Positions 1-7,292 are shown, counted from the stretch's first letter. The stretch is DNA of 13,527 bases from CAZRHH01 sp964599885 (GCA_964599885.1 CAZRHH010000082.1:1-13527), one strand, 5' to 3'. The notes: generated by a model from the letters alone, not told the origin. Numbers and translations are program-made.

Positions 1-978
1 GATGCGCACGCGTCGGGGCGGGACGAGCGGGCGGCGCTGGATGCGGAGTCGAAGCAGCAGGCGAACGACGCGGCGGGTCATCGTCGGGCGGCGGAGGCGT
101 TTGCTGTCGCGCTTGGTGATAGGGCGGCGGAGGCGCTCGCTGATGCGCCGGGGACGCTGCGGCGGCTCGATGAGAATCGCGGCACGTTGGCGGAGGCGCC
201 GGCACGGAAGACGGCGCTGGATGGCGCGATCGAGGATCAGCGGAATGCTACGGCTTCACGCGCGGCGAAGGCGGAGGCGATCGCGGAGATTGCGGAGGCG
301 CACCGCGTTGATGCGGCGGTCGCGGCGGCGGCGGTTGTTGATGCGGATCGGGATGCGGCGGTGGCACGGGACGCGCAGGAGTCGGCGAGCCGGGCGCAGG
401 TGGCGTTTGAGGCGCGGCTGGGTCAACTCGAGGAGTTACGGGCGGACAAGCTGCGGCACGAGACGCGGCGGCGGTTGCTGAAGAAGCTGTACGGGCTGCT
501 CGGGCGGAGCGGGCTGCAGGGGGCGCTCGTCACCGAGGCGCTGACGACGATCACGTATTACGCCAACGAGTTTCTGCATCGGCTGACGGGCGGTAGTTTG
601 CAGTTGAGCATTCAGCGCGAGAAGGGCAGTGATGCGCTCGAGTTGCAGGCGGTGGATTCCACGTGCATGCGGGAGCCTCGGAGTGTGCGCGTGCTGTCAG
701 GGTCGCAGAAGTTTCGGTGCGCGGTGGCGATCGCGTCGGGGATCGGCCAGTACGCGGGGGCGGGCGGGATGCGGTCGATCGTGATCGATGAGGGGTTCGG
801 GAGTTTGGACCAGGCGGGACAGTTGCAGATGGTCGATGAGTTGAAGCAGTTGGCGACGCACATGGACAAGGTGATCGTCGTGTCGCACCTGGACGCGTTC
901 ACGAACCCGGACAATTTTCCGGACCGGATTGTCGTGGAGACTACGGGGATGGGGTCGCGGATAACGCGGGTGGGGTGA
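1..978 (+). CDS. SbcC/Rad50-type SMC-like ATPase, 3' end only
   Basis: The frame is open from the left edge, so the start is missing; 325 residues remain. The first ~150 residues are very rich in Ala, Glu, Arg and Asp with few hydrophobics, as in the returning arm of a long antiparallel coiled coil. The rest is the C-terminal half of an ABC-type ATPase head: signature LSGSQ at residues 232-236, Walker B with catalytic acid SIVIDE (259-264), D-loop GSLD (267-270) and switch histidine VVSH (293-296). Known SbcC and Rad50 carry this order; with the nuclease SbcD/Mre11 they process DNA ends and hairpins. The signature is LSGSQ rather than LSGGE/LSGGQ, so another SMC-like ATPase (including phage-type SbcC homologues) is possible. 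The sbcD partner would be expected upstream, outside the window. A short hairpin with a T run follows the stop. Confidence 0.85.
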   Translation, partial: DAHASGRDERAALDAESKQQANDAAGHRRAAEAFAVALGDRAAEALADAPGTLRRLDENRGTLAEAPARKTALDGAIEDQRNATASRAAKAEAIAEIAEAHRVDAAVAAAAVVDADRDAAVARDAQESASRAQVAFEARLGQLEELRADKLRHETRRRLLKKLYGLLGRSGLQGALVTEALTTITYYANEFLHRLTGGSLQLSIQREKGSDALELQAVDSTCMREPRSVRVLSGSQKFRCAVAIASGIGQYAGAGGMRSIVIDEGFGSLDQAGQLQMVDELKQLATHMDKVIVVSHLDAFTNPDNFPDRIVVETTGMGSRITRVG

Positions 979-1295
979 GGCGGGTTGGAGGTTAGAGGTT
1001 GGTCTGGTGGTTGCTGAGGCAACTTTTTGCGGGATGGGGAACCTTGTATCCCGAGTTAGGGAACCAAAGCGCGGTTGCGCAGACCAGCCGGCTTGAATCG
1101 CCGATAGTCAACGGCGATCCCCTCCCGGTTACCGCGGATGGAGCGTGCTGGTTCCGCGGGAACTGTACGATTTCACCCGACACGAAATAGTAAGGCCATT
1201 AACCCCAAGGCAGACTGGTCTGAGGAGGGAACGGTGCCCATTGCACCCCACGAGGAGCCTGTCATGGTTTGTGGCAGTCTGCTCGGAGGTGACTC
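979..1295. other. 317-base intergenic region with weak structure only
   Basis: Beyond the hairpin at 1010-1028, the stretch holds two GGGAACC-like direct copies near 1036 and 1068, a 7-bp inverted repeat CCGCGGA/TCCGCGG around 1131-1159, and two strong purine-rich ribosome-binding sequences (1222-1229 and 1252-1257). I see no clear sigma70 promoter and no RNA gene. Base composition becomes more AT-rich from here through the next gene. Confidence 0.4.
1010..1028 (+). terminator. Probable Rho-independent terminator after the SbcC-like gene
   Basis: A perfect 5-bp stem GTTGC/GCAAC (1010-1014 and 1019-1023) with the loop TGAG is followed directly by five Ts (1024-1028). It lies 32 bases after the stop codon at 978. 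The stem is short, so strength is uncertain, but hairpin, T run and position agree. Confidence 0.45.
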
Positions 1296-1332
1296 GTGCT
1301 TCATAAAGGACTCGGTGCGATGTCGGCGTTAA
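1234..1332 (+). CDS. Possible 32-residue leader ORF overlapping the next gene
   Basis: A GTG at 1234 lies 4 bases after GAGGAGGG (1222-1229); a second in-frame start, ATG 1264, lies 6 bases after GAGGAG (1252-1257). Both read to the stop at 1330-1332, past the GTG start of the membrane protein gene at 1296 in another frame. Two good ribosome-binding sites in one short frame make a leader peptide or short coupled gene conceivable. The peptide has no recognisable motif, and purine-rich stretches arise by chance, so this is tentative. Confidence 0.2.
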   Translation: MPIAPHEEPVMVCGSLLGGDSCFIKDSVRCRR

Positions 1333-2456
1333 CACTATCCGCCAGTGCTGCGTCGCTGATTGGTACCCTTCAGGGGAGTGAGTATCCGCGAGGAACGAAC
1401 GGCCTATGGATAGCGACGGTCGGGTTTCTAGTGTTGGGGATTGCAACCGGCATTGCTTGGCTCATGACGCGCGATGATTCCACAACATCCACTCCTCACG
1501 TTGCTAGTGTCCGCGCGGACAACAGCAGCGTAGCCGCCGGGGGCAATATGACCGCCACTGGCAGCAGTCACATTGGGCCGCTTACCAACATCGAGACATA
1601 TAACGCCGCTCCACCAACACCGGCCCAGCAGCGAAACATTGATCAAGTCATCCGGCAGTTGAGGGCGAAGATTGTCCGAGAGTATCCAGACAGTCAACTG
1701 CGCGATGTAGATACGGCCAGCGTCCTAGAACGCGCCGCCAAGGATTTGTCACTAGGCGGAGTCAGCGTTGATCCACACCGGACGCTTGGTAGCCCAATGC
1801 CCTACGATGTTCTTCCGGACGACTTTCCAAAATGCCTAGACCACTGGCAATATCTCGGAATCGTCGAGTCATCCGACGGCGGAACCTACCACCTGACAGA
1901 CTTTGGACGCGAGGTGCGTAATCGACTGGTATCGAGCATCCGTCTCAGTGAACCGATCCACTTTCCCAGCGAGACGGTCGATCCGCCCCCGCGCGTTCAT
2001 GGAAGTATGCGCAGTGTAAAACTGTGGCGCGTTGCCGTGAGTGTTGATCGAGAGCGGGCGCAGGCAAAGAACGTGAAAGTCCATATCGAGCGAGCTAGCC
2101 CTGCGATCACTTTTCTACCGGTCGTCGCCCATGCGATGCGCGACAACTTAGCCCGCAGAGATGTATGGAACCTCCGCTACGGCGAACCCGCTGTGTTGTT
2201 CGACATCATCAGCATGGAGGATGAGCCTAAGTCTCCAGAACGGAACAGGCGGCTCTTCATCTATCGCAACGACGTTGACGACCCTTACGAACTCAACGAA
2301 GGAGAGAGCAGCCCCTGGTGGACGAAGTGGGATCAAGGGGAGCGCGTTGAGCTTACGATCACGGCTGTGCCTGACGTGCCAGAAAGCGTGATGTCGGCAA
2401 CCTACGAGCTATGGATTGACGACGCGGGCGAGCTTCAAATGCGGACGAAGCCATGA
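1296..2456 (+). CDS. Membrane-anchored protein of unknown function with winged-helix-like middle and beta-rich C-terminus
   Basis: I do not recognise a named family. The GTG start is chosen because GGAGG at 1285-1289 lies 6 bases upstream; ATG 1320 with AAAGGA at 1305-1310 is a fair alternative. The 386-residue product begins with two hydrophobic stretches (residues ~9-25 and ~36-56) ending in Arg-Asp, consistent with an N-terminal hairpin anchor. A low-complexity Ser/Asn/Gly-rich linker (~68-100, including SSVAAGGNMTATGSS) follows. Residues ~160-215 end in a YHLTDFGREVRNRL-type segment resembling the wing and last helix of a winged-helix fold. The last ~150 residues start with KLWRVAVSVD and read like an Ig-like beta-sandwich. 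Codon use is less GC-biased than in the flanking genes, suggesting recent acquisition. Its last 22 bases overlap the convergent hydrolase gene. Confidence 0.75.
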   Translation: MLHKGLGAMSALTLSASAASLIGTLQGSEYPRGTNGLWIATVGFLVLGIATGIAWLMTRDDSTTSTPHVASVRADNSSVAAGGNMTATGSSHIGPLTNIETYNAAPPTPAQQRNIDQVIRQLRAKIVREYPDSQLRDVDTASVLERAAKDLSLGGVSVDPHRTLGSPMPYDVLPDDFPKCLDHWQYLGIVESSDGGTYHLTDFGREVRNRLVSSIRLSEPIHFPSETVDPPPRVHGSMRSVKLWRVAVSVDRERAQAKNVKVHIERASPAITFLPVVAHAMRDNLARRDVWNLRYGEPAVLFDIISMEDEPKSPERNRRLFIYRNDVDDPYELNEGESSPWWTKWDQGERVELTITAVPDVPESVMSATYELWIDDAGELQMRTKP

Positions 2457-3211
2457 GGCTTACGTTGTAGTCGCGATGCGAGAAACTCGCGTGCGGCGTC
2501 GGCAGCCTCCTGTGGAACGTCGCCGTGCTTTCCCGTGTGTACGCGCATTTGCTTGTCCGGCGACCCGATCGCATCGAACAGCTCGAGCGCTCCCTCTCGA
2601 TCAAAGATCTCGTCGTGCCACTGAACCATGAACAGAGAGGGGCACACCACTCGCGGCGCGTCGGCGCGGTGTCGATCGGCGAAGCGGCCGCGATCCGCAC
2701 CGGGCCCGGTGAACCCGCACGCGCCCAGCACGGCCGCGCGGATGCGCTTCTCCGAAGCGATGAACGGCAACCCCAGGATGGTGCCCATCGATAGTCCCCA
2801 GTAGCCAACGCGCTCGGGGTCAAACTGGTCAGACGCTAACAGCGCGTCCAGCGTGGCGGTCCAGTCGGCATTCATTCGGTCGAACGTGTCTGGTTGCTTC
2901 CAAAGTTCCAAGAACTCGCGCTGCGCCGGTCCGTCTCCGGTGTCGCGGATCGGGCCACGTTCGCCGTGGTCGATCGCGTCAATCGCGCAAACCGCGATGC
3001 CGTGGCGCCGAACGAATCGCCGGGCGATGGACAAGTCCGCCGCGTTGCGTTTCTCGCTCTTACCGCCGTGCCCCAGGAGCACCAGTGGCAGTGCGCCTCC
3101 GGCCTCCTCCGGCGCCCAGAGTATGCCCGGGATATTCTCGTCATCCCGTGTTACGTAGAACGGCTGCTCCGAAACTCCCATCGCGATCGCCGGTGCGGCG
3201 CGCCAATCCAT
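2435..3211 (-). CDS. Alpha/beta hydrolase, dienelactone hydrolase-like
   Basis: With the chosen start the product is 258 residues. It shows the alpha/beta-hydrolase landmarks in order: oxyanion strand LVLLGHGG (residues ~43-50), nucleophile elbow GLSMG with Ser141, an acid in QWHDEIF (Asp200) and the catalytic His in GKHGD (His229). This fits a serine esterase/peptidase of the dienelactone hydrolase/prolyl-oligopeptidase-like group; the DLH nucleophile is usually Cys, so substrate cannot be called. There is no signal peptide, so it is probably cytoplasmic. ATG at 3211 is preferred because GGAGGTG lies 4 bases upstream on the minus strand; ATG at 3268 would add 19 residues, but its GAGGAG touches the start codon. 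The frame stays open far upstream, but that part is antisense to the next gene. The 3' end overlaps the convergent membrane-protein gene. Confidence 0.85.
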   Translation of the reverse strand: MDWRAAPAIAMGVSEQPFYVTRDDENIPGILWAPEEAGGALPLVLLGHGGKSEKRNAADLSIARRFVRRHGIAVCAIDAIDHGERGPIRDTGDGPAQREFLELWKQPDTFDRMNADWTATLDALLASDQFDPERVGYWGLSMGTILGLPFIASEKRIRAAVLGACGFTGPGADRGRFADRHRADAPRVVCPSLFMVQWHDEIFDREGALELFDAIGSPDKQMRVHTGKHGDVPQEAADAAREFLASRLQRKPHGFVRI

Positions 3212-3476
3212 GCCCACCTCCGGACTGCGATACCTCACTAACGCGTCACCGTACGCCCAGCGCACCATCTCCTCGACAGCGTCGTTCGGAACGCGACGAG
3301 TATAGCGCCGCGAAGGACCGGAGACACCTTCGTTTGACTGAGGATCGATGGCTGTGGGCGCGATTGATGACCTGCTGCGACACGATGAGCCGGTCGTGTG
3401 AAGGTAGGTTGCTTGCGGCTGGGGGTGGGGGTGTTTAGGCTTCGGGCGGAGACGGAAATTTGCTGCGGAGGGTGCT

Positions 3477-4016
3477 TTGAGCCTGGATACTCGCTGGGAA
3501 GATGTCGACTCGTTGCTGGTGCGGACTGAGCGCACGAAGGACGAGAAGATCGTCAAGGCCGTGCAGCAGGTCATCGATCTGCGCTTCAAGTTCCCGACGC
3601 CGGAGCACCCCTCGTATCGCGCGCACGCGAACGTGCCCGCCGTGACGATGGCCGTGCAGGTCGGCGAGGAAGAGATTGCGCCATCGATCGTGGTGGTCGA
3701 GCGCGTGAACACCGGCGAGACGCATCTGGTGATGACGGCGGAAGTCTGCGCCATCGAGCAGGTAAACGAAGCCGAGGCGAAGCGCATGTGGGCGCGCTGC
3801 GCATCGATCCCTGACCAGGCGTTTTATCTGTACGTGCCCGTGGGTTACGGCGCCGAAGCGAAGAAGATCTGCCGCAATCTGGGCGTCCGGCCGGAAGGCT
3901 TCCGGACGTGGCGGACGACGCCGCGCGGCTTCGAGATTAACGACGTGTCGGAGGCGCCGTCACCGCTCGCGGCGCTGATGCCGCCGATCGTGCGTCGGAT
4001 GCTGGCAACGCCGTAG
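3477..4016 (+). CDS. Conserved-looking hypothetical protein, 179 residues
   Basis: I do not recognise the family. The TTG start is supported by GGAGGG at 3467-3472, 4 bases upstream. The product is soluble, with no signal peptide or membrane segment. An N-terminal charged helical region (residues ~5-35) precedes alternating strands and helices, including VPAVTMAVQVG, IAPSIVVVERV and THLVMTAEVC. The middle, with an EAEAKRMWARCA helix and FYLYVPVGYGAEAKKICRNLG, looks like a small alpha/beta domain; a VPxGxxxEAK pattern followed by a helix is reminiscent of restriction-endonuclease-like folds, but I see no PD-(D/E)XK set I would defend. The C-terminus is Pro/Ala-rich. Codon use is strongly GC-biased as in the surrounding chromosome. 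It is transcribed alone, divergent from the hydrolase and convergent with the flippase-like gene. Confidence 0.7.
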   Translation: MSLDTRWEDVDSLLVRTERTKDEKIVKAVQQVIDLRFKFPTPEHPSYRAHANVPAVTMAVQVGEEEIAPSIVVVERVNTGETHLVMTAEVCAIEQVNEAEAKRMWARCASIPDQAFYLYVPVGYGAEAKKICRNLGVRPEGFRTWRTTPRGFEINDVSEAPSPLAALMPPIVRRMLATP

Positions 4017-4028
4017 CTCTGCACGCCA

Positions 4029-4060
4029 TTTTTCACCACAGAGTCACAGAGGCGCAGAGG
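4029..4060. repeat. Intergenic CACAGAG-type repeat unit
   Basis: A T5 run is followed by CACCACAGAG, TCACAGAG and GCGCAGAG, three near-copies of an 8-base CACAGAG unit. It sits in the 56-base gap between two converging genes. From general knowledge, very similar sequences (CACCACAGAGNCACAGAG) are dispersed in the intergenic DNA of many GC-rich environmental bacteria. Only one copy is visible here, so its copy number in this genome is unknown. Confidence 0.5.
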
Positions 4061-4072
4061 GCTTCGGCTACG

Positions 4073-5089
4073 TCAGCCGGCGGGATCGGAGCCGACCGGG
4101 ATCGGCTCGGGCGTGGTGTCCAGCCGTTTGCCTTCGCGGGCCAGGCGGCGGGTGAGCACGCCGAACGCGGCGAGGCCGAATACGACGCCGAACCAGAGCG
4201 TGGCGATGCGGATGATCAGCGTGCCGACGGTGGCGGCACTTGCGGTCATATCGAGCAGATTTTGCGACAACGACGTGTTGACGGCCTCGGCGACGCCCAG
4301 CCCGCCAGGCGTCAGCAGAATCGCCCCAGTCAGCGTCGCGATAGGCAGGATGAACGCCGCCTTCAGCATCGTGTCGAGCGAGCCGTCCACCCCCAGCCCG
4401 ACCAGCGTCAGGTAGAACGCCATCACCTCAAAGAACCATGAACCGACGCTTAGTCCGGTCATGAGCAGCACGCCGCGCGGCTCCATCAAGAGGTACGTGC
4501 TCTCGTACAGGTCGTCAAACCGCGGTGCGAAGCGACGGACGAACGGCACCCGCTGGAGCATGCCGAGCAGCCGGTGTGCAGTCGGCCGGTGCCGCGATAC
4601 ACCGATAGCGATCGCCGAGCCAACCGCTACGACCACCACGACCGGCCACGTCCCCTCACCGAAATAGATCACGCCCGCGCTCGCGATGATCAGCAGCGCG
4701 AGGCTGTCCGTCAGCCGCTCGGCCAGCAAGATCGGCGCCGAGCGAGTCACCGGCGTGCCGTGGACTTCCTTCAGGAGGTAGCTCTTGAGCCACTCCCCGA
4801 CCTTCCCGGGCGTAATCGTCATGCCGAGGCCGGAGAAGTACACGAGCGCGCTGTCTACCTTGCCGAGGCCCCGCACGCCGATCTGGTTGAGATAGAACTC
4901 CCACTTCACCCAGCGCAGCGCGTAGTTTCCGCACGTGACGAACAGAATCAGGGGCATCAATTCCCAGCGAAAGTCGCCAAAATTGTCCGCCACCTTCTTG
5001 AAGTCGCCGTAGGCGAGCAGGCCAGCGTAGACCAGCACACCCAGCAGCATCGAGATCAGCAGGCGATTGCGAAGGTTGGATAGATTCAT
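4073..5089 (-). CDS. Flippase-like integral membrane protein (LPG synthase transmembrane family, UPF0104)
   Basis: The 338-residue product has about eight hydrophobic segments and the hallmark motifs of the lysylphosphatidylglycerol-synthase transmembrane (PF03706/YbhN-like) family: TPGKVGEWLKSYLL (residues ~95-108), ERLTDSLALL (~126-135) and LLTPGGLGVAEA (~273-284). Members lie in the inner membrane and are linked to moving lipids or lipid-linked sugars; the substrate is not predictable here. The aminoacyl-transfer domain of true LPG synthases is absent, and the length matches the stand-alone form. I chose ATG 5089 because the membrane region starts a few residues later; ATG 5182 would add 31 residues running through a G10 homopolymer without family character. 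No strong ribosome-binding site precedes 5089; an upstream duplicated ATG creates a five-codon minicistron ending in an ATGA overlap with this start. Confidence 0.9.
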   Translation of the reverse strand: MNLSNLRNRLLISMLLGVLVYAGLLAYGDFKKVADNFGDFRWELMPLILFVTCGNYALRWVKWEFYLNQIGVRGLGKVDSALVYFSGLGMTITPGKVGEWLKSYLLKEVHGTPVTRSAPILLAERLTDSLALLIIASAGVIYFGEGTWPVVVVVAVGSAIAIGVSRHRPTAHRLLGMLQRVPFVRRFAPRFDDLYESTYLLMEPRGVLLMTGLSVGSWFFEVMAFYLTLVGLGVDGSLDTMLKAAFILPIATLTGAILLTPGGLGVAEAVNTSLSQNLLDMTASAATVGTLIIRIATLWFGVVFGLAAFGVLTRRLAREGKRLDTTPEPIPVGSDPAG

Positions 5090-5108
5090 GCGGGCTGATT
5101 CATGCGGG
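5083..5108. repeat. 12-bp tandem direct repeat at the flippase-like gene start
   Basis: GATTCATGCGGG occurs at 5083-5094 and again at 5097-5108, separated by CT. On the minus strand each copy supplies an ATG. The upstream ATG (5103) reads MNQPA and stops at TGA 5088-5086, overlapping the real start ATG (5089-5087) as ATGA. A C10 run lies just beyond at 5116-5125. Confidence 0.6.
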
Positions 5109-5283
5109 AACTGCGCCCCCCCCCCGATGGCGCCGTCCAAGCGTACTTGACCGCGCGTCGCACTGCGAGGATTGGGGGTCATCCGCAGCTGTCACAGATG
5201 AGGCGGATGGTAGGGGCGAATTCGACAATACTAGCGCGAACCGCCTGTGGTGGCGGCCACGATTGCCGGATCGAGGACACGCG

Positions 5284-5835
5284 ATGTGGGGACCCGCGCT
5301 CGTACTGCTGATTCGGCTGCTCGTGCCGCTGACGATCTTCCGGTGGCCGTTGTGGGGCGGGCTGCTTTCGATCGTCGCTGACACGATCGACATCCTCATC
5401 TTTCAGTCGCTCGGCTTCCCCGACGTCATCGGCTATCACGAACTCGACAAGCTGCTCGACGTCTATTACCTGTCGATCGAGGTGATCGTGGTGCAGGCGT
5501 GGCCGGGGCTGCCGCGTTCGATCGCGTCCGTGCTGTTTGGCTTGCGGCTTGTCGGCGTCGTGCTGTTCGAGGCGACGGGGGACCGGCTGCTGCTGTTTCT
5601 CCTTCCGAATCTGTTCGAGTTGTTCTTTCTGGCGTACGCGTACACGCGCGCGTACCGTCCGGCCTACACGCTTACGGGCAGCGCCGCGGCGGTGTGGCTG
5701 GCTGCCTTGCTGGTGCCGAAGATGGCGCAGGAGTACGCGTTGCATTACGGGAAGTGGCTCGACGATCTGGTTGCGGTGGACATCATCCGTGATGTTGCGG
5801 CGGCGGTTTTGGATCGGCTCCGGCGGCTCCGCTGA
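5284..5835 (+). CDS. Small integral membrane protein of unknown function
   Basis: The 183-residue product is mostly hydrophobic with about five predicted membrane segments: residues ~1-33 (ALVLLIRLLVPLTIF), ~55-75 (VYYLSIEVIVVQAWP), ~76-95 (SIASVLFGLRLVGVVLF), ~100-118 (LLLFLLPNLFELFFLAYA) and ~128-145 (SAAAVWLAALLVP). The start is ATG 5284, with GAGGA six bases upstream (5273-5277); an in-frame TTG at 5263 is less likely. I do not recognise a family, and no catalytic motif stands out. It diverges from the flippase-like gene across a 194-base gap, so the two could share a control region. The C-terminal tail is charged and probably cytoplasmic. Confidence 0.75.
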   Translation: MWGPALVLLIRLLVPLTIFRWPLWGGLLSIVADTIDILIFQSLGFPDVIGYHELDKLLDVYYLSIEVIVVQAWPGLPRSIASVLFGLRLVGVVLFEATGDRLLLFLLPNLFELFFLAYAYTRAYRPAYTLTGSAAAVWLAALLVPKMAQEYALHYGKWLDDLVAVDIIRDVAAAVLDRLRRLR

Positions 5836-5945
5836 GCGAGGTTCTCCGGTGCTGCAACCTTGACGTTTACTGGAACGTACAGGCTGGCCGTGTTACCAAC
5901 AGGTCGCGCCGGACGACTTCGATGCGTCGCGCGACGGGAGGCTAC

Positions 5946-7145
5946 ATGGTTCCGGAGCGGCTCGACTTTGGCATCTTCATGGCTCCGTTCCACCGCGCGG
6001 GCGAGAACCCTACGCTGTCGCTGCGGCGCGACCTCGAACTCGTCTCGTGGCTGGACGATCTGGGCTACGACGAGGCGTGGATCGGCGAGCATCATTCCGG
6101 CGGCTGGGAGACGATCGCCAGCCCGGAGGTGTTCCTCGCCGCGGCGGGCGAGCGCACGACGCGCATCCGTCTGGGGACGGGGGTGATCAGCGTGCCGTAC
6201 CACCACCCGTTCAACATCGCGGATCGGATGGTGATGCTCGATCACCTGACGCGCGGACGGGCGATGCTGGGCGTCGGACCGGGGGCGCTGCCGGCCGATG
6301 CTCATTATCTCGGCATCGACCCGTCGCGGCAGCGGCAGATGATGGAAGAGGGACTCGGCGTGATCATCCGGCTGATGACAGAAGAGGAGCCCATCACGTA
6401 CAGGAGCGACTGGTTCGAGCTGCGCGACGCACAACTGCAACTGAAGCCGTTCCAGCGCCCGACGATGCCGATCGCCGTCGCATCGACGATCAGCCCGGCG
6501 GGGATGACGAGCGCCGGCAAACATGGCGCCGGCGTGCTATCGGTCGCGTCGTTCTCCGAGCAGGGGCTGGCGGCGTTGAAGACGCAGTGGGCATTTTGCG
6601 AGGGCGCGGCGGAAGAGGCCGGACGTCCGGCGCCGGACCGGCGCAACTGGCGCGTCGTGCTGCCGTTCCACCTCGCCGACTCGCGCGAGGAAGCGATCCG
6701 CGACATCGAAGACGGCATCATGCGCTGGAACAACGACTACTTCGTCAACACGCTAGGCGCGCCGGAACGACGGCCCGTCGAGTCGGGGCGACAGCTCGCG
6801 GAGATCATGATCGCGTACGGCGGCGCGATCATTGGCACGCCGGACGACGCTGTCGAGCGGATCAACGCGTTGCAGGAGATCTCGGGCGGCTTCGGTTGCC
6901 TGCTGGGGCTGGCGCACGAATGGACGACGCGCGAGAAGACGCACCGCAGTTTCGAGCTGATGGCGCGGTATGTGATGCCGCGCGTACAAGACGCGACCTC
7001 GTGGATCGATCGTTCGGGCGCGTGGACGCGGGCGAACCAGGGGACGCTGATGGGCGGCGCGAAGGACGCGGTGCTAAAGGCGATCCGCGATCACAACGCG
7101 ACGCACCCGCGTGAGGAGCCGGACGCGCCGGGGTCGAAGCCGTAG
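5946..7145 (+). CDS. Luciferase-like (LLM class) flavin-dependent oxidoreductase
   Basis: The 399-residue product has the luciferase-like TIM-barrel pattern throughout: LDFGIFMAPFH (residues ~5-15), LGYDEAWIGEHHSGGWE (~37-53), PEVFLAAAGERTTRIRLGTGV (~59-79), PYHHPFNIADRMVMLDHLTRGRAMLGVG (~83-110), then LKPFQRPTMPIAVAST (~163-178). These are the usual landmarks of flavin monooxygenases that use reduced FMN or F420, which I cannot distinguish here; the substrate is unknown. The EHH and the PxHP-type loop match bacterial luciferase alpha-like members, often annotated as limonene or alkanal monooxygenases. GGGAGG at 5936-5941 sits four bases before ATG 5946, which I prefer over ATG 5922. The gene stands alone before the tRNA promoter. 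Confidence 0.92.
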   Translation: MVPERLDFGIFMAPFHRAGENPTLSLRRDLELVSWLDDLGYDEAWIGEHHSGGWETIASPEVFLAAAGERTTRIRLGTGVISVPYHHPFNIADRMVMLDHLTRGRAMLGVGPGALPADAHYLGIDPSRQRQMMEEGLGVIIRLMTEEEPITYRSDWFELRDAQLQLKPFQRPTMPIAVASTISPAGMTSAGKHGAGVLSVASFSEQGLAALKTQWAFCEGAAEEAGRPAPDRRNWRVVLPFHLADSREEAIRDIEDGIMRWNNDYFVNTLGAPERRPVESGRQLAEIMIAYGGAIIGTPDDAVERINALQEISGGFGCLLGLAHEWTTREKTHRSFELMARYVMPRVQDATSWIDRSGAWTRANQGTLMGGAKDAVLKAIRDHNATHPREEPDAPGSKP

Positions 7146-7167
7146 CGGGGGGACGCGAGTACCCTCA

Positions 7168-7196
7168 TTGAGCCGCTTGGCCGCGCGTGTTACAAA
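7168..7196 (+). promoter_or_regulatory. Sigma70-type promoter for the tRNA
   Basis: TTGAGC (7168-7173) and TACAAA (7191-7196) are spaced 17 bases apart, each matching 4 of 6 consensus positions. Transcription would begin within a few bases of the mature tRNA 5' end at 7205. Position supports the call more than motif quality. Confidence 0.5.
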
Positions 7197-7204
7197 GAGG
7201 TCTC

Positions 7205-7281
7205 CCCAGGGTAGCCAAGTGGTTTAAGGCAACGGTCTGTAAAACCGTGTATCGCAGGTTCGAATCCCGCCCCTGGGACCA
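7205..7281 (+). tRNA. tRNA-Tyr (GUA anticodon), class I with encoded CCA
   Basis: It folds as a canonical cloverleaf: 7-bp acceptor CCCAGGG/CCCTGGG (7205-7211 with 7271-7277), D arm GCC/GGC with A14, G18, G19 and A21, anticodon stem ACGGT/ACCGT with loop CTGTAAA (anticodon GTA), a 5-base variable loop GTATC, and a T arm with loop TTCGAAT and one A-C mismatch in its stem. A73 and CCA (7279-7281) are encoded. GUA reads Tyr codons. Bacterial tRNA-Tyr normally has a long variable arm and G1:C72; this one has a short loop and C1:G72, as in archaea and eukaryotes. Its 3' part is the likely integration site of the neighbouring element. Confidence 0.9.
7241..7281. other. Candidate attachment site (attL) in the tRNA 3' end
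   Basis: An integrase gene lies just beyond the tRNA, transcribed toward it, the usual layout for tRNA-integrated elements. Their core sites are normally the tRNA 3' half, from the anticodon stem or T arm to the end. The matching second copy is not in this window, so core length is inferred. Confidence 0.45.
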
Positions 7282-7292
7282 CTTTGTAGAAT

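Noticed and set aside
1131..1159. Inverted repeat CCGCGGA/TCCGCGG as a terminator or riboswitch
   Set aside because: The loop is long, no T run follows, and such GC-rich matches are expected by chance here.
3212..3787. Long upstream extension of the hydrolase frame on the minus strand (to 450 residues)
   Set aside because: The extra part is antisense to the 3477 gene, lacks hydrolase character and has a Ser/Thr/Arg-rich composition typical of a shadow frame; a good ribosome-binding site supports 3211.
5090..5182. ATG 5182 as start of the flippase-like protein
   Set aside because: The added residues run through a homopolymer and carry no family features.
5745..6524. 259-codon minus-strand frame
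   Set aside because: Antisense to the membrane protein and oxidoreductase genes, with low-complexity Arg/His-rich translation and no recognisable domain.
6047..7114. 355-codon plus-strand frame inside the oxidoreductase gene
   Set aside because: Its Arg/Asp/Gly-rich translation is a frame-shifted shadow; the overlapping frame has clear luciferase-family motifs.
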